Positions 1-8,345 of a DNA stretch of 64,000 nt are shown here, piece by piece. The stretch comes from Mesorhizobium sp. M4B.F.Ca.ET.203.01.1.1. GTDB taxonomy: Bacteria; Pseudomonadota; Alphaproteobacteria; Rhizobiales; Rhizobiaceae. Under the pieces are notes generated by a model. The model did not search any database, was not told the origin of the DNA, and saw only the letters and a list, made by a program, of their open reading frames with translations. A program made the translations under genes and the position numbers. Where the stretch lies: contig NZ_SRUO01000007.1 in NCBI RefSeq assembly GCF_004791025.1, positions 124,001 to 188,000 of the forward strand, given 5' to 3'. Numbering within the stretch: position 1 is the stretch's first letter; each line of letters begins with the position of its first letter.

Positions 1-2
1 GC

Positions 3-194
3 GAAGCGCACAAGAAGATCGAGACGCGGCGGCTCGACGCCAAGGACAGGACGCCGCTGTCGGCCAGCGATCCCAACATCGTCGCCATTGCCGCGGACTT
101 CGCCGCCGAAGGCGGGAGCCTGCCGGTCTTCGATCTCGACGACGTCGCATCGATAGCGGACTTCGTCGAAGGCGTCTCGGGCCTGCGGCGCTGA
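3..194 (+). CDS. C-terminal end of an unknown protein (5' truncated)
   Basis: An open frame enters from the left edge and ends at TGA 192-194, giving the last 63 residues of a protein. The tail is acidic, with a segment PVFDLDDVASIADFVEG near the end, and uses GC-rich third positions like the genes around it, which supports real coding. I do not recognise the family from this fragment and assign no function. No clear terminator follows before the next gene. Confidence 0.6.
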   Translation, partial: EAHKKIETRRLDAKDRTPLSASDPNIVAIAADFAAEGGSLPVFDLDDVASIADFVEGVSGLRR

Positions 195-407
195 GCGCGC
201 CGGCGAAATAACTTTCAGCCGCCGCTAAACTTGTTCCCGGCCTCTAACCTAGCGTCATCTTCGGCCGCAACTGCCAAGCCTGCAGCCTACTGTTTTGCAG
301 TTGCTTTTTTCGGGGAAAGAGTGGGAGTATCGCCGCCAGCGGGCGGTCAAAAGCACCGCTCACAGAGCCGCACGGAACAGCGGCCCGGACAATATGAGAG
401 GACTAAC

Positions 408-1190
408 ATGCGTATTGCACTGCGTATCGCGCTCGCCGCATCGGCCGCGCTGCTGACACTTGGCGTTGCCCAGGCTCAGGAAAAGACATTGCGGATCGGT
501 ACGGAGGGAGCCTATCCGCCCTTCAACAACCTGACCGCCGACGGCCAGCTCGTGGGCTTCGACGTCGACATCGCCAAGGCGCTCTGCGACGAGATGAAGG
601 TGAAGTGCACCTTCGTAGCCCAGGATTGGGACGGCATTATCCCGGCACTGCAGGCCGGCAAGTTCGACGCCATCATCGCCTCGATGTCGATCACGCCGGA
701 ACGCGCCGAGAAGGTCGATTTCACCCACAAATACTACAACACGCCCCCGGCGATCGTCGCGCCGAAGGACAGCGACATCAAGGGTGTGACCAAGGAAGAC
801 CTGGCCGGCAAGACGATCGGCGTGCAGGCTTCGACGACGCATTTCAACTATTCGACCAAGACCTACACCGACAGCACGGTGAAGCCCTATCCGACCGCGC
901 AGGAATATCAGCTCGATCTCGCCAATGGCCGCCTCGACGCCGCCAATGACGACATCGTCGTGCTGCAGCAGTGGCTGGATTCGCCCGACGGCGCTTGCTG
1001 CAAGTTGATCGGGGCGATCAAGCCGGTCGTCGAGATCCACGGTCCGGGCGCCGGCATTGCCGTACGCAAGGGCGAGACCGACCTGGTCAACCAGTTCAAT
1101 GCCGCGATCGACGCCATCCGTGCCAACGGAAAATACAAGGAAATCAACGACAAGTACTTCAAGTTCGACGTCTACGGCGGCGATTCCTGA
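408..1190 (+). CDS. Polar amino acid ABC transporter, periplasmic substrate-binding protein
   Basis: Type 3 extracellular solute-binding protein of 260 residues, of the lysine/arginine/ornithine, octopine and nopaline group. A signal peptide (MRIALR, hydrophobic core, AQA cleavage site near residue 23) precedes the family motif GTEGAYPPFN and the segment GFDVDIAKALC; DGIIPALQAGKFDAI is also typical. It should capture a cationic or polar amino acid in the periplasm and pass it to the two permeases downstream. The ATG at 408 is chosen because GAGAGGA lies at 396-402 and the signal peptide begins there; a longer frame from 231 would bury the signal sequence. The exact ligand cannot be read from sequence. 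Confidence 0.93.
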   Translation: MRIALRIALAASAALLTLGVAQAQEKTLRIGTEGAYPPFNNLTADGQLVGFDVDIAKALCDEMKVKCTFVAQDWDGIIPALQAGKFDAIIASMSITPERAEKVDFTHKYYNTPPAIVAPKDSDIKGVTKEDLAGKTIGVQASTTHFNYSTKTYTDSTVKPYPTAQEYQLDLANGRLDAANDDIVVLQQWLDSPDGACCKLIGAIKPVVEIHGPGAGIAVRKGETDLVNQFNAAIDAIRANGKYKEINDKYFKFDVYGGDS

Positions 1191-1212
1191 TCCGCCGGGA
1201 TTGACGACAGGG

Positions 1213-1234
1213 ACGGCGGGGATGTTCCCGCCGT
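1213..1234 (+). other. Intercistronic hairpin after the binding-protein gene
   Basis: An 8-bp perfect stem, ACGGCGGG at 1213-1220 and CCCGCCGT at 1227-1234, with a 6-nt loop. It lies 22 bases after the binding-protein stop and about 66 bases before the first permease. Such hairpins are known to protect the upstream message or reduce read-through, so that the binding protein outnumbers the membrane subunits. No T-run follows, so a full terminator is unlikely. Confidence 0.5.
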
Positions 1235-1300
1235 TCCCACGAGGATGCCGCGCATCAGGAGTGATGCACGGTCTTCAGGCAAGTGGGGACAGGCAGGCGG

Positions 1301-2017
1301 ATGCAGCAGAGCGTATGGACGCTTCTCAGTTGGGGGCCTGATGGTTGGCTCGACGACATCGCCTCAGGTGCTGCTGTCACGGTTCTTTTGGCTCTCGCAA
1401 CTCTTCCAATCGGTTTGACGATTGGCTTTTTCGTAGCGCTGGGAAAACAATCCGAGGAACCCTCGCTGCGCATCGCCGCCAACATCTACACTACGATCTT
1501 CCGTGGATTGCCTGAACTGGTGACGCTGTTTCTGTTTTTTTTCGGCGGCCCGTTGATCCTGCAATATCTCATCAGACTGGTAAGACCCGAGGCGACCATC
1601 GACGTTAACGCCTTCGTCGCCGGCATGATCGTGCTTGCCATCATCTTTTCGGCTTATGCTAGCGAGGTATTCCTTTCAGCGTTCCGGGCCATCCCAAAGG
1701 GCCAATATGAGGGCGGCTATGCAGTTGGCCTTTCATACGGGCAAACGATGCGCAAAGTGATTTTGCCGCAATTGGTTCGCATCGCCTTTCCGGGCCTGGA
1801 GAATTGCTGGCTGAGCCTGCTCAAGGACACGTCGCTGGTGTCGGTGGTCGGTTTGGCTGAAACGCTCCGTCAGGCTGGCGTGGCCGCACGCGTCACCAAA
1901 CACACATTCCTGTTCTTCAGTGTGGCCGCCGCGGTATTTCTTATCTTGGCGGTTATTTCATCCTTTGCCACCGGCGCCATACAGCGCTCGCTCGCCCAGC
2001 GGGACGCGCGGCGATGA
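1301..2017 (+). CDS. Polar amino acid ABC transporter permease (HisQ-like)
   Basis: Inner-membrane permease subunit of 238 residues in the HisM/HisQ family. Several hydrophobic segments are visible, and the EAA loop that contacts the ATPase is seen as GGYAVGLSYGQTMRKVILPQ. It forms the transport channel with the next gene for ligands delivered by the upstream binding protein. The ATG at 1301 gives a normal N-terminus; an in-frame GTG at 1283 is possible. Its stop overlaps the next start as ATGA, so the two permeases are translationally coupled. Codon choice is visibly less GC-biased than in the binding-protein gene. Confidence 0.9.
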   Translation: MQQSVWTLLSWGPDGWLDDIASGAAVTVLLALATLPIGLTIGFFVALGKQSEEPSLRIAANIYTTIFRGLPELVTLFLFFFGGPLILQYLIRLVRPEATIDVNAFVAGMIVLAIIFSAYASEVFLSAFRAIPKGQYEGGYAVGLSYGQTMRKVILPQLVRIAFPGLENCWLSLLKDTSLVSVVGLAETLRQAGVAARVTKHTFLFFSVAAAVFLILAVISSFATGAIQRSLAQRDARR

Positions 2018-2844
2018 GCGTTGCGGCCGACGCCAAAAACGTTGTGGAACGGCCGCCCCCGCGAGCACGCGGCTGGCCGCGTTCCCGAATTGTCGGCTAC
2101 GTGCTGATAGGCGTCTGGGTTGCCGCTGGCGGCGGCATTGTCGCCTATCTGGCTTTCGCCTGGAACAGCGAACTCTTTGCCAAGTACGGCCCGAGCTACC
2201 TGCAAGGGCTCGGCGTCACGCTTTCGCTGGTTGGCATTTCGATTGTCCTTGGCGCCATACTGTCACTTCCAGTCGCCTATGCACGCATGTCGAAGAACCG
2301 GGTCTTGTCAGGTCTTGCCTATTGTTACGTCTATTTCTTTCGCGGAACGCCGCTGCTCGTCCAGACTTTTCTGGTCTATTACGGGGTCGGCTCGTTCAAG
2401 CCGCAACTCGAAATGGTTGGGCTGTGGGGCTTCTTCCGTGAGGCGTTCAACTGCGGCGTCTTTGCCTTTGCCCTGAACACGGCTGCCTATCAGGCTGAAA
2501 TCCTACGCGGCGCCATCGAAAGCGTGCCAAGGGGCCAATGGGAGGGTGCCGCTTCGCTCGGCCTGCACAAATTGCAGACGTTGTGGAAGATCATCCTGCC
2601 GCAAGCATTGGTCGTCGCGCTGCGGCCGTATGGCAACGAGCTTATCCTGATGATCAAAGCGTCCGCGATCGTCGCCATTATCACCGTGTACGACCTGATG
2701 GGCATGGCAAAACTTACCTACGCGCGCACCTTCGATATCCAGGCCTATATCTGGGTCGCCGTCGTGTATCTGGTGATTGTCGAGGTGCTGCGCCACGCGA
2801 TCGAATGGATCGAACGTCGGATCACCATTCACCTCAAGCGCTGA
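2014..2844 (+). CDS. Polar amino acid ABC transporter permease (HisM-like)
   Basis: Second inner-membrane permease of the importer, 276 residues. It has a cytoplasmic N-terminal tail of about 25 residues (PPPRARGWPR), hydrophobic segments, the family segment YFFRGTPLLVQ, and an EAA loop GAASLGLHKLQTLWKIILPQ. It overlaps the upstream permease by four bases. No ATP-binding subunit gene follows; the next gene is a dehydrogenase. The ATPase must lie upstream of the window, elsewhere, or be shared with another transporter. Confidence 0.9.
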   Translation: MSVAADAKNVVERPPPRARGWPRSRIVGYVLIGVWVAAGGGIVAYLAFAWNSELFAKYGPSYLQGLGVTLSLVGISIVLGAILSLPVAYARMSKNRVLSGLAYCYVYFFRGTPLLVQTFLVYYGVGSFKPQLEMVGLWGFFREAFNCGVFAFALNTAAYQAEILRGAIESVPRGQWEGAASLGLHKLQTLWKIILPQALVVALRPYGNELILMIKASAIVAIITVYDLMGMAKLTYARTFDIQAYIWVAVVYLVIVEVLRHAIEWIERRITIHLKR

Positions 2845-2911
2845 TCGAAACCGCCTTTCTGCACCAGTCGATCGAGCGCTCCGCGCCTTGACGAATTCAC
2901 CGCATGGCCTA

Positions 2912-2957
2912 GAGCTTGCGCCAGCAAAATCTGGTTCCCGTTTTGGAAGGCAAGCTC
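2912..2957. repeat. Palindromic intergenic element abutting a start codon
   Basis: Terminal inverted repeats GAGCTTGC (2912-2919) and GCAAGCTC (2950-2957) enclose 30 bases. The element ends one base before the ATG at 2958 and contains the putative ribosome-binding site GGAAGG (2945-2950). Size and architecture resemble rhizobial intergenic palindromic elements (RIME/RPE type). Membership in a repeat family cannot be proved from one copy. Confidence 0.45.
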
Positions 2958-3827
2958 ATGGCATCGGTGGCATTTCTCGGTCTTGGCGTCATGGGCTATC
3001 CGATGGCCGGGCACCTCAGGAACAAGGGTGGCCACGACGTCACCGTCTACAACCGCACCACGGCCAAGGCCGAGCAATGGGTTGCCCAGCACGGCGGCAA
3101 GCTGGCGCTGACGCCGGCCGAAGCGGCCGACGGCAAGGATTTTGTTTTCTCCTGCGTCGGCAATGATGACGACCTGCGCTCGGTCACGACCGGTGCCAAG
3201 GGCGCCTTCGCCTCGATGAAGAAGGGCTCCGTCTTCATCGACAACACCACCGCATCGGCCGAGGTCGCGCGCGAGCTGGATGAAGCCGCCCGAAGGGGCG
3301 GCTTCTCCTTCCTCGACGCGCCGGTCTCCGGCGGCCAGGCCGGCGCCGAGAACGGCGTGCTCACCGTCATGGTGGGCGGCGAGCAGGCAGCTTTCGACAA
3401 GGCGAAACCCGTCATCGAGGCTTTCGCCCGCATGGTCGGGCTGATGGGGCCGGCGGGCGCCGGCCAACTCACCAAGATGATCAACCAGATCACCATCGCC
3501 GGTCTCGTCCAGGGGCTGGCCGAGGGCATCCATTTCGGCAAGAAGGCCGGGCTCGACATCGAGAAGGTGATCGAGGTGATCTCCAAGGGCGCTGCCGGTT
3601 CCTGGCAGATGGAGAACCGCCACAAGACGATGAATGCCGGCAAATACGATTTCGGCTTCGCCGTCGACTGGATGCGCAAGGACCTCGGCATCTGCCTGGC
3701 GGAGGCCGACCGCAACGGCGCCAGGCTGCCGGTGACCGCGCTCGTCGACCAGTTCTACAAGGATGTGCAGGCGATGGGAGGCCGGCGCTGGGACACATCC
3801 TCGCTGCTCGCTCGCCTGGAAAAATAG
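2958..3827 (+). CDS. NAD(P)-dependent 3-hydroxyisobutyrate dehydrogenase-like oxidoreductase
   Basis: Beta-hydroxyacid dehydrogenase family protein of 289 residues, the usual length. The N-terminal Rossmann motif FLGLGVMGYPMAGHL binds NAD(P), DAPVSGGQAGAENG is the substrate-binding signature, and the catalytic lysine is expected in GQLTKMINQ. It probably oxidises a short beta-hydroxyacid such as 3-hydroxyisobutyrate or tartronate semialdehyde; the substrate is not resolved. The start at 2958 is supported by GGAAGG at 2945-2950 and by the Rossmann fold beginning at residue 3. The next gene begins 8 bases after its stop. Confidence 0.88.
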   Translation: MASVAFLGLGVMGYPMAGHLRNKGGHDVTVYNRTTAKAEQWVAQHGGKLALTPAEAADGKDFVFSCVGNDDDLRSVTTGAKGAFASMKKGSVFIDNTTASAEVARELDEAARRGGFSFLDAPVSGGQAGAENGVLTVMVGGEQAAFDKAKPVIEAFARMVGLMGPAGAGQLTKMINQITIAGLVQGLAEGIHFGKKAGLDIEKVIEVISKGAAGSWQMENRHKTMNAGKYDFGFAVDWMRKDLGICLAEADRNGARLPVTALVDQFYKDVQAMGGRRWDTSSLLARLEK

Positions 3828-3835
3828 AGAACGCG

Positions 3836-4540
3836 ATGGCCGAGCTTTCGCCCCAATCGAGCGCCGACGAAATCGTCGCGTATCTGCGCTCGGTCGGCTC
3901 GGAGGAAAATCGCCACGGCATGCTGCGCTACGGCATCAAGATCGAGCGTGCGCTTGGCATTCCGCACGGCGTGCAGCGGCAGATCGCCAGGAAGATCAAG
4001 CGCAACCATGAACGTGCCTTCGAACTCTGGCAAACCGGTATCATGGAAGCGCAGTTCATCGCTTCCGTCACGGCCGACCCGAAGCGGTTTTCAGCCGCGG
4101 ATGCGAGGCAATGGGCGGCGTCTTTCGATTCGTGGGATATCGTCGACGGTGTCTCCGATCTCTTCGTCGACACAGAGTCCTGGAGGGAACTGATCAACGA
4201 GTTCGCCGCCGACGAACGCGAGTTCGTTCGACGCACGGCCTTTGCCATGATGGCTTGGTCGGTCGTGCACCGGAAGAAGGAGCCGGTGGCGACCTTCCTC
4301 GACTTCCTGCCGGTCATTGAGGCCCATGCCACCGACAGCCGAAACTTCGTGAAGAAGGCGGTGAACTGGGCTCTTCGTTCGATCGGCAAACGATCGATGG
4401 AAATGCGCGGCGCTGCCCTTGCTGTCGCCGAACGACTGGCGCAGTCGACCGACAAGACGGCGCGCTGGATTGGCAAGGACGCAGTGAAGGAACTGACCAA
4501 TGCCAAGACGATCGAGCGGATCGCCGCCAGGAAAGGCTGA
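3836..4540 (+). CDS. DNA alkylation repair protein (AlkD-like HEAT-repeat glycosylase)
   Basis: A 234-residue all-helical protein of the DNA alkylation repair family. Trp100 and Asp104 in SWDIVD have the same four-residue spacing as the active-site Trp109 and Asp113 of Bacillus cereus AlkD. It should excise positively charged alkylated bases such as 3-methyladenine or 7-methylguanine without base flipping. Further conserved-looking stretches are VRRTAFAMMAW and NFVKKAVNWALR. It overlaps the following acetyltransferase by about 40 bases in another frame, so the two are probably co-transcribed. It is inferred, not shown, to be an active glycosylase. Confidence 0.85.
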   Translation: MAELSPQSSADEIVAYLRSVGSEENRHGMLRYGIKIERALGIPHGVQRQIARKIKRNHERAFELWQTGIMEAQFIASVTADPKRFSAADARQWAASFDSWDIVDGVSDLFVDTESWRELINEFAADEREFVRRTAFAMMAWSVVHRKKEPVATFLDFLPVIEAHATDSRNFVKKAVNWALRSIGKRSMEMRGAALAVAERLAQSTDKTARWIGKDAVKELTNAKTIERIAARKG

Positions 4541-5078
4541 CGGCGCCGAAATCCGCTTCGCGGAGGTGACGCGCGCGACACGCGCGGATTTCGAGGAACT
4601 TTTCGAACAGCCGGGCGCGCCGAAATATTGCTGGTGCATGGCCTGGCGCCATTCCAGCCGCGAGCACGTCCGGAACGCCGAGAAGAAGCGCATGATGATG
4701 GGCCTGATTGAGACCGGGACGCCCGTCGGCATCGTCGCTGAAGTCGACGGCAAGCCGGCCGGCTGGTGCTCGGTCGCGCCGCGCGAGACCTATCGCAGGC
4801 TCTCAAAGCTTCAGGACGACAGCGAAACGGGCGTCTGGTCGATCGTCTGCTTCTATGTACCGAGGGCCCTGCGCGGCGGCGGGCTCGCGGCGGCGCTGCT
4901 CGACGCGGCGATTGACCATGCCTTTGACAGGGGCGCGCGCGTGATCGAGGCCTATCCGGTCGACCAGGCAGCGCCAAGCTACCGCTTCATGGGTTTTCGC
5001 GACATGTTCCGGGTGCGAGGCTTCCACGAGATCGGCACCGCGGGCTCGCGCCGGCATGTGATGCGGCTCGAGCGTTGA
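4500..5078 (+). CDS. GNAT family N-acetyltransferase
   Basis: A 192-residue acetyltransferase. The acetyl-CoA pyrophosphate loop is seen as PRALRGGGLAAALLDAAIDHA, after a beta-strand WSIVCFYV; YRFMGFRDMFRVRGF near the end is typical of the fold. The N-terminal tract PGAPKYCWCMAWR is rich in Cys and Trp, as in a group of uncharacterised bacterial GNAT proteins. The acceptor is unknown. The ATG at 4500 overlaps the AlkD-like gene; a shorter start is possible, because residues 1-15 look unconserved. Confidence 0.82.
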   Translation: MPRRSSGSPPGKADGAEIRFAEVTRATRADFEELFEQPGAPKYCWCMAWRHSSREHVRNAEKKRMMMGLIETGTPVGIVAEVDGKPAGWCSVAPRETYRRLSKLQDDSETGVWSIVCFYVPRALRGGGLAAALLDAAIDHAFDRGARVIEAYPVDQAAPSYRFMGFRDMFRVRGFHEIGTAGSRRHVMRLER

Positions 5079-5124
5079 CGCCGGGGACGGCGGCGTCTTT
5101 ACTCAGGTGCAAAGGAAGCAGCCA

Positions 5125-5694
5125 GTGAGCAAGCATCTCAAATCAACCATCGCGCTCTCCGCTGCTTTGCTTATTTCCATTGCCGCCGATGCCTCGGCCG
5201 AGACCGCGCATATCTTCTGGAAGGACCTGCGGCCGGCGACGCAGGCGATCGCCGAAGACGCCAACATGCCGATGATCGCGGCGAAACTGCCTGACCACGG
5301 CGAGACTCTGTCCCTGGGCCTCCAGGACAAGACCGTTCAATTAGCCGGCTACGCGCTGCCGACCGATCGCGACGGCGACCTCGTCTACCAGTTCCTGCTG
5401 GTGCCGTGGACGGGCGCCTGCAGCCATATGCCGACGCCGCCGCCCAACCAGATCGTGCTGGTGACGCCGGCACATCCCTACAAGATGTCAGAGGCCTACC
5501 AGCCGGTCTCCATCACTGGCGTGCTGAAGCCGGGGATGGAGAAGAGCCAACTCTTCATCCTCGATGGCGTCTCGGTCATCCAGTCGGGCTACACGGTGCG
5601 CAAGGCCGAGGTGGCAAGCGTCAACTCGGTGCCGGACACGGTCACCTTGCCGGTCAGCTCGCCCTGGAGTTTCCTCAACAAAAAGAAGAACTAG
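5125..5694 (+). CDS. Secreted DUF3299 domain-containing protein
   Basis: A 189-residue protein with a signal peptide (KSTIALSAALLISIAADASA) and one DUF3299 domain. The domain is recognised by DRDGDLVYQFLLVPWTGACSH followed by PPPNQIVLV. DUF3299 proteins are secreted or lipoprotein-like and their function is not established. The GTG at 5125 is preferred because AAAGGAAG at 5111-5118 lies seven bases upstream; an in-frame GTG at 5107 has no such site. Confidence 0.8.
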   Translation: MSKHLKSTIALSAALLISIAADASAETAHIFWKDLRPATQAIAEDANMPMIAAKLPDHGETLSLGLQDKTVQLAGYALPTDRDGDLVYQFLLVPWTGACSHMPTPPPNQIVLVTPAHPYKMSEAYQPVSITGVLKPGMEKSQLFILDGVSVIQSGYTVRKAEVASVNSVPDTVTLPVSSPWSFLNKKKN

Positions 5695-5739
5695 GCAGGC
5701 TTGCGTGACCTTTCCGGAGAACGGCCACGCATCAGCACC

Positions 5740-6231
5740 TCAAGCCGCGTTGGCGCCGGCTTCCTTATCCAGCACCATGTAGTCGAGCGGAATCTCGGTC
5801 GTGTACTTGATCTGCTCCATGGCGAAGGACGACGAGACGTCGCGGATCTCGATCTTGGCGATCAGCCGCTTGTAGAAGGCGTCGTAGGCGGCGATGTCGG
5901 GCACCACCACGCGCAGCAGATAGTCGACGTCGCCGCTCATGCGGTAGAATTCGACCACTTCCGGAAATTCCTGGATCACCTCGGAGAAGCGCCGCAGCCA
6001 TTCATGGCTGTGCGAATTGGTGCGGATCGACACGAAGACGGTGACGCGCACATTGACCTTCTCGTGGTCGAGGATAGCGACGCGCCGCTTGATGACGCCC
6101 TCTTCCTCGAGCTTCTGGATGCGGCGCCAGCAAGGCGTCGTCGACAGGCCGACTTTCTTGGCGACATCGGCGACAGCCAATGTCGCATCCTCCTGCAGGA
6201 GGCGCAGAATCTTTCGGTCAAGGCGGTCCAT
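5740..6231 (-). CDS. Lrp/AsnC family transcriptional regulator
   Basis: Leucine-responsive regulatory protein family member of 163 residues. An N-terminal winged helix-turn-helix (MDRLDRKILRLLQ; VAKKVGLSTTPCWRRI) is followed by a C-terminal ligand-binding and oligomerisation domain (VEFYRMSGDVDYLLRVVVPD). It probably senses an amino acid. The ATG at 6231 is preferred over 6297 because ACGGAG lies six bases upstream and family members begin with this helix. Its usual divergent target gene is absent: the neighbour beyond its promoter is a same-strand glycosylase, so its regulon is not evident here. Confidence 0.92.
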   Translation of the reverse strand: MDRLDRKILRLLQEDATLAVADVAKKVGLSTTPCWRRIQKLEEEGVIKRRVAILDHEKVNVRVTVFVSIRTNSHSHEWLRRFSEVIQEFPEVVEFYRMSGDVDYLLRVVVPDIAAYDAFYKRLIAKIEIRDVSSSFAMEQIKYTTEIPLDYMVLDKEAGANAA

Positions 6232-6375
6232 CGGATGCTCCGTTAGTGCATGTCGCCCGGCTTGCGTGGCGTGCGCTTTGAGGAATAGTTTGTCCATAAT
6301 CCCTTTTATTCTGGCCTTTCACAAGAAAGAAATTCTGCCAGACAGGCGGAAAGCGGGTGTTTTCTTGCTGTATGC

Positions 6376-6993
6376 CTAACCAAGGCGATAGCGGATTTCC
6401 GACCTCAGGAAGGGCAGCAAATCCATTTCAAACCACGGATTCTTCTTCAGCCAGCCGGTGTTTCGCCACGATGGATGCGGCAGCGGCAACACTGTCGGGC
6501 CGGCCGGCGCATCCCATATCGCGCGCCAGTTCCTGACGGTTTCCGTCAACGAGGACTGCCGCGCCGTGCCCATGTGCCAGGACTGCGCGTAGCCGCCGAT
6601 GGTCAGCACCAGATCGATTTGCGGCATCAGCGCCATCAGTTCGGCGCGCCACGCCGGCGCGCATTCGCGGCGCGGCGGCAGGTCGGCGCCCTTGGCATCC
6701 TGGCCGGGAAAGCAGAACCCCATCGGCACGATTGCGAATTTGTCCGTGTCGTAGAACTCCTCGCTGGTTACGCCAAGCCAGCTGCGCAGCCGGTCGCCGG
6801 AGGCGTCGGTGAACGGCATGCCCGAGAGATGGACCTTGGTGCCGGGCGCCTGGCTGGCAAGCAGGATGCGCGCTGTCGATGACGGAAGCAGCACCGGGCG
6901 CGGCTCGTGCGGCAATGGCCGGCCAAGCGGCTTCTCGACGCAGATGCGGCAGGCGCGGACCCTTGCCGTCAGTCTCTCCAGCGCTTCGCTCAT
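6376..6993 (-). CDS. Uracil-DNA glycosylase superfamily protein
   Basis: A 205-residue member of the uracil-DNA glycosylase fold. The motif LASQAPGTKVH corresponds to the first catalytic loop, two Cys in RVRACRICVE near the N-terminus suggest a family 4-like metal site, and LPLPHPSWRN corresponds to the HPS uracil-binding loop. Canonical family 4 enzymes have four Fe-S cysteines; this one shows only a partial set, so its lesion specificity is uncertain. The start at 6993 places it seven bases after the upstream glutathione transferase, and the two are probably co-transcribed. Confidence 0.82.
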   Translation of the reverse strand: MSEALERLTARVRACRICVEKPLGRPLPHEPRPVLLPSSTARILLASQAPGTKVHLSGMPFTDASGDRLRSWLGVTSEEFYDTDKFAIVPMGFCFPGQDAKGADLPPRRECAPAWRAELMALMPQIDLVLTIGGYAQSWHMGTARQSSLTETVRNWRAIWDAPAGPTVLPLPHPSWRNTGWLKKNPWFEMDLLPFLRSEIRYRLG

Positions 6994-7000
6994 CCGGGCC

Positions 7001-7612
7001 TCAGGCGGCCGCGCTCGGCCGGCTGGAGATCGCCGCGTGCCAGCGCAGCACATTGGTGCACTCCTCCGGCACCCTGATGCGGGCCGGCTTCATGAAGTCG
7101 ATGGCGATCAGCCCGGTGATGTCGGCTATCGAGTAGCTGTCGCCAGCAGCGAATTCCCGTTGCGCCAATTCGGCATCGAGCAGCTTCAGGAATTCGATCG
7201 CCTTCGGCTTGTTCGCCTCGCCCCACTCCGGGACCTGCGGCACCTCCCATTCCTTCATCGCCGGATGAATGTGGCGAAAGGCCTGGGCGACACTGCTCAG
7301 CAGATTGAGCTCGATGCGCCTTTGCCACATCGCGACCTTCGCCTTGCCGAGCGCGCCTTGCCCGAACAAAGGCGGCTCCGGATAAAGCTCCTCGAAATAG
7401 CGGCAGATGGCGACGGATTCGGTGATGATGGTGCCGTCGTCGAGCTCGAGCACCGGCAGGCGCTGCAGCGGGTTGCGCGAACTGACGGCCTGCTGCTTGT
7501 GCTCCAGCGCGCCCATGTCGACAGGCACCAGCGGAACCTCGATCCCTTTCTCGGCGAGGAAAACCCGCACCCTGCGCGGATTGGGGGCGCGGCCGCCGTC
7601 GAACAGCTTCAT
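7001..7612 (-). CDS. Glutathione S-transferase family protein
   Basis: A 203-residue cytosolic GST. It has an N-terminal thioredoxin-like domain (MKLFDGGRAPNPRRVRVFLAEKGIE is its first strand and helix), the cis-proline motif LPVLEL and glutathione-binding ITES, then an all-helical C-terminal domain ending in the N-capping motif SIADITGL. It probably conjugates or reduces an electrophile with glutathione. The ATG at 7612 is chosen because GGGAGG lies six bases upstream; ATG 7618 would sit on the Shine-Dalgarno site. Confidence 0.9.
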   Translation of the reverse strand: MKLFDGGRAPNPRRVRVFLAEKGIEVPLVPVDMGALEHKQQAVSSRNPLQRLPVLELDDGTIITESVAICRYFEELYPEPPLFGQGALGKAKVAMWQRRIELNLLSSVAQAFRHIHPAMKEWEVPQVPEWGEANKPKAIEFLKLLDAELAQREFAAGDSYSIADITGLIAIDFMKPARIRVPEECTNVLRWHAAISSRPSAAA

Positions 7613-7646
7613 TGTCATCCTCCCGATCCGATCTCGCTCCATCTCC

Positions 7647-8270
7647 TTACCGGAAGCGGAAAAACTCGCGCAAGGCGTCTCCTATAGAGGCCAAGGTGCC
7701 ATGCTTCCTTTCGACCAGTCCGTGGCCGTGCGTATCGCGCCAGTCCTGCGGCTCGTCGAAGGTGCCGGCCCAGATGCCCGCCTTGCCGGCGCGGGCGCCG
7801 GCCTCCTCGGTCTCGAAATCGCCATAGGCGACGGCCCAGCCGGCCTCGACCTGGGCGCGGTTGAGGTCGACGCCGCCCGCCTTGCAGTCGCCAAGCAGCC
7901 GGCCATAGCGGTCCTGCTGCCAGCCGCTGCAGGAGACGGGACGGCCGCCTATCAGCTGCACCAGCGACTGCCGCGCGAGCTTGCCGCACGCATAGTCGGC
8001 GCCACCCCTGCGGCAGGTCTGCTGGTACTCCGGCGCGTCGATGCCGCGCATGCGGATGCGCGTGGCGCCTAGCGTGATCGAATCGCCGTCATTGACGATC
8101 GCCGCGCCCGCGGCCTCGCGCGTCTCGAAGCGGTCGAGGCGGGCCGCGAGCAGGATCAGCAGACCGAGCAGAACTATGGTCAGGCAATAGTCGAAAAGCC
8201 GCCGCCACAGGCTGCGAGGCGGCTGCGGAGCGTATCGCCGGCGCGGCCTCGGCGACCAGGAACGGCTCAT
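7647..8270 (-). CDS. Membrane-anchored thermonuclease-family (SNase-like) protein
   Basis: A 207-residue protein with an Arg-rich N-terminus, one membrane segment (about residues 27-44) and a staphylococcal nuclease-like domain. The catalytic-type residues are visible as IRMRGIDAPE (Arg and Glu) and DRYGRLLG (Arg). It is likely held at the inner membrane with the domain outside the cytoplasm, and may cleave DNA or RNA. It ends 34 bases before the GST start and diverges from the histidine kinase gene. Confidence 0.85.
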   Translation of the reverse strand: MSRSWSPRPRRRYAPQPPRSLWRRLFDYCLTIVLLGLLILLAARLDRFETREAAGAAIVNDGDSITLGATRIRMRGIDAPEYQQTCRRGGADYACGKLARQSLVQLIGGRPVSCSGWQQDRYGRLLGDCKAGGVDLNRAQVEAGWAVAYGDFETEEAGARAGKAGIWAGTFDEPQDWRDTHGHGLVERKHGTLASIGDALREFFRFR

Positions 8271-8345
8271 ATGGCAAACAGTCTCTTAATCATTCGAACG
8301 TAGCTTAACGAATTGAAATCGCTGCGCGCAGAAATTGAAGTTTGT

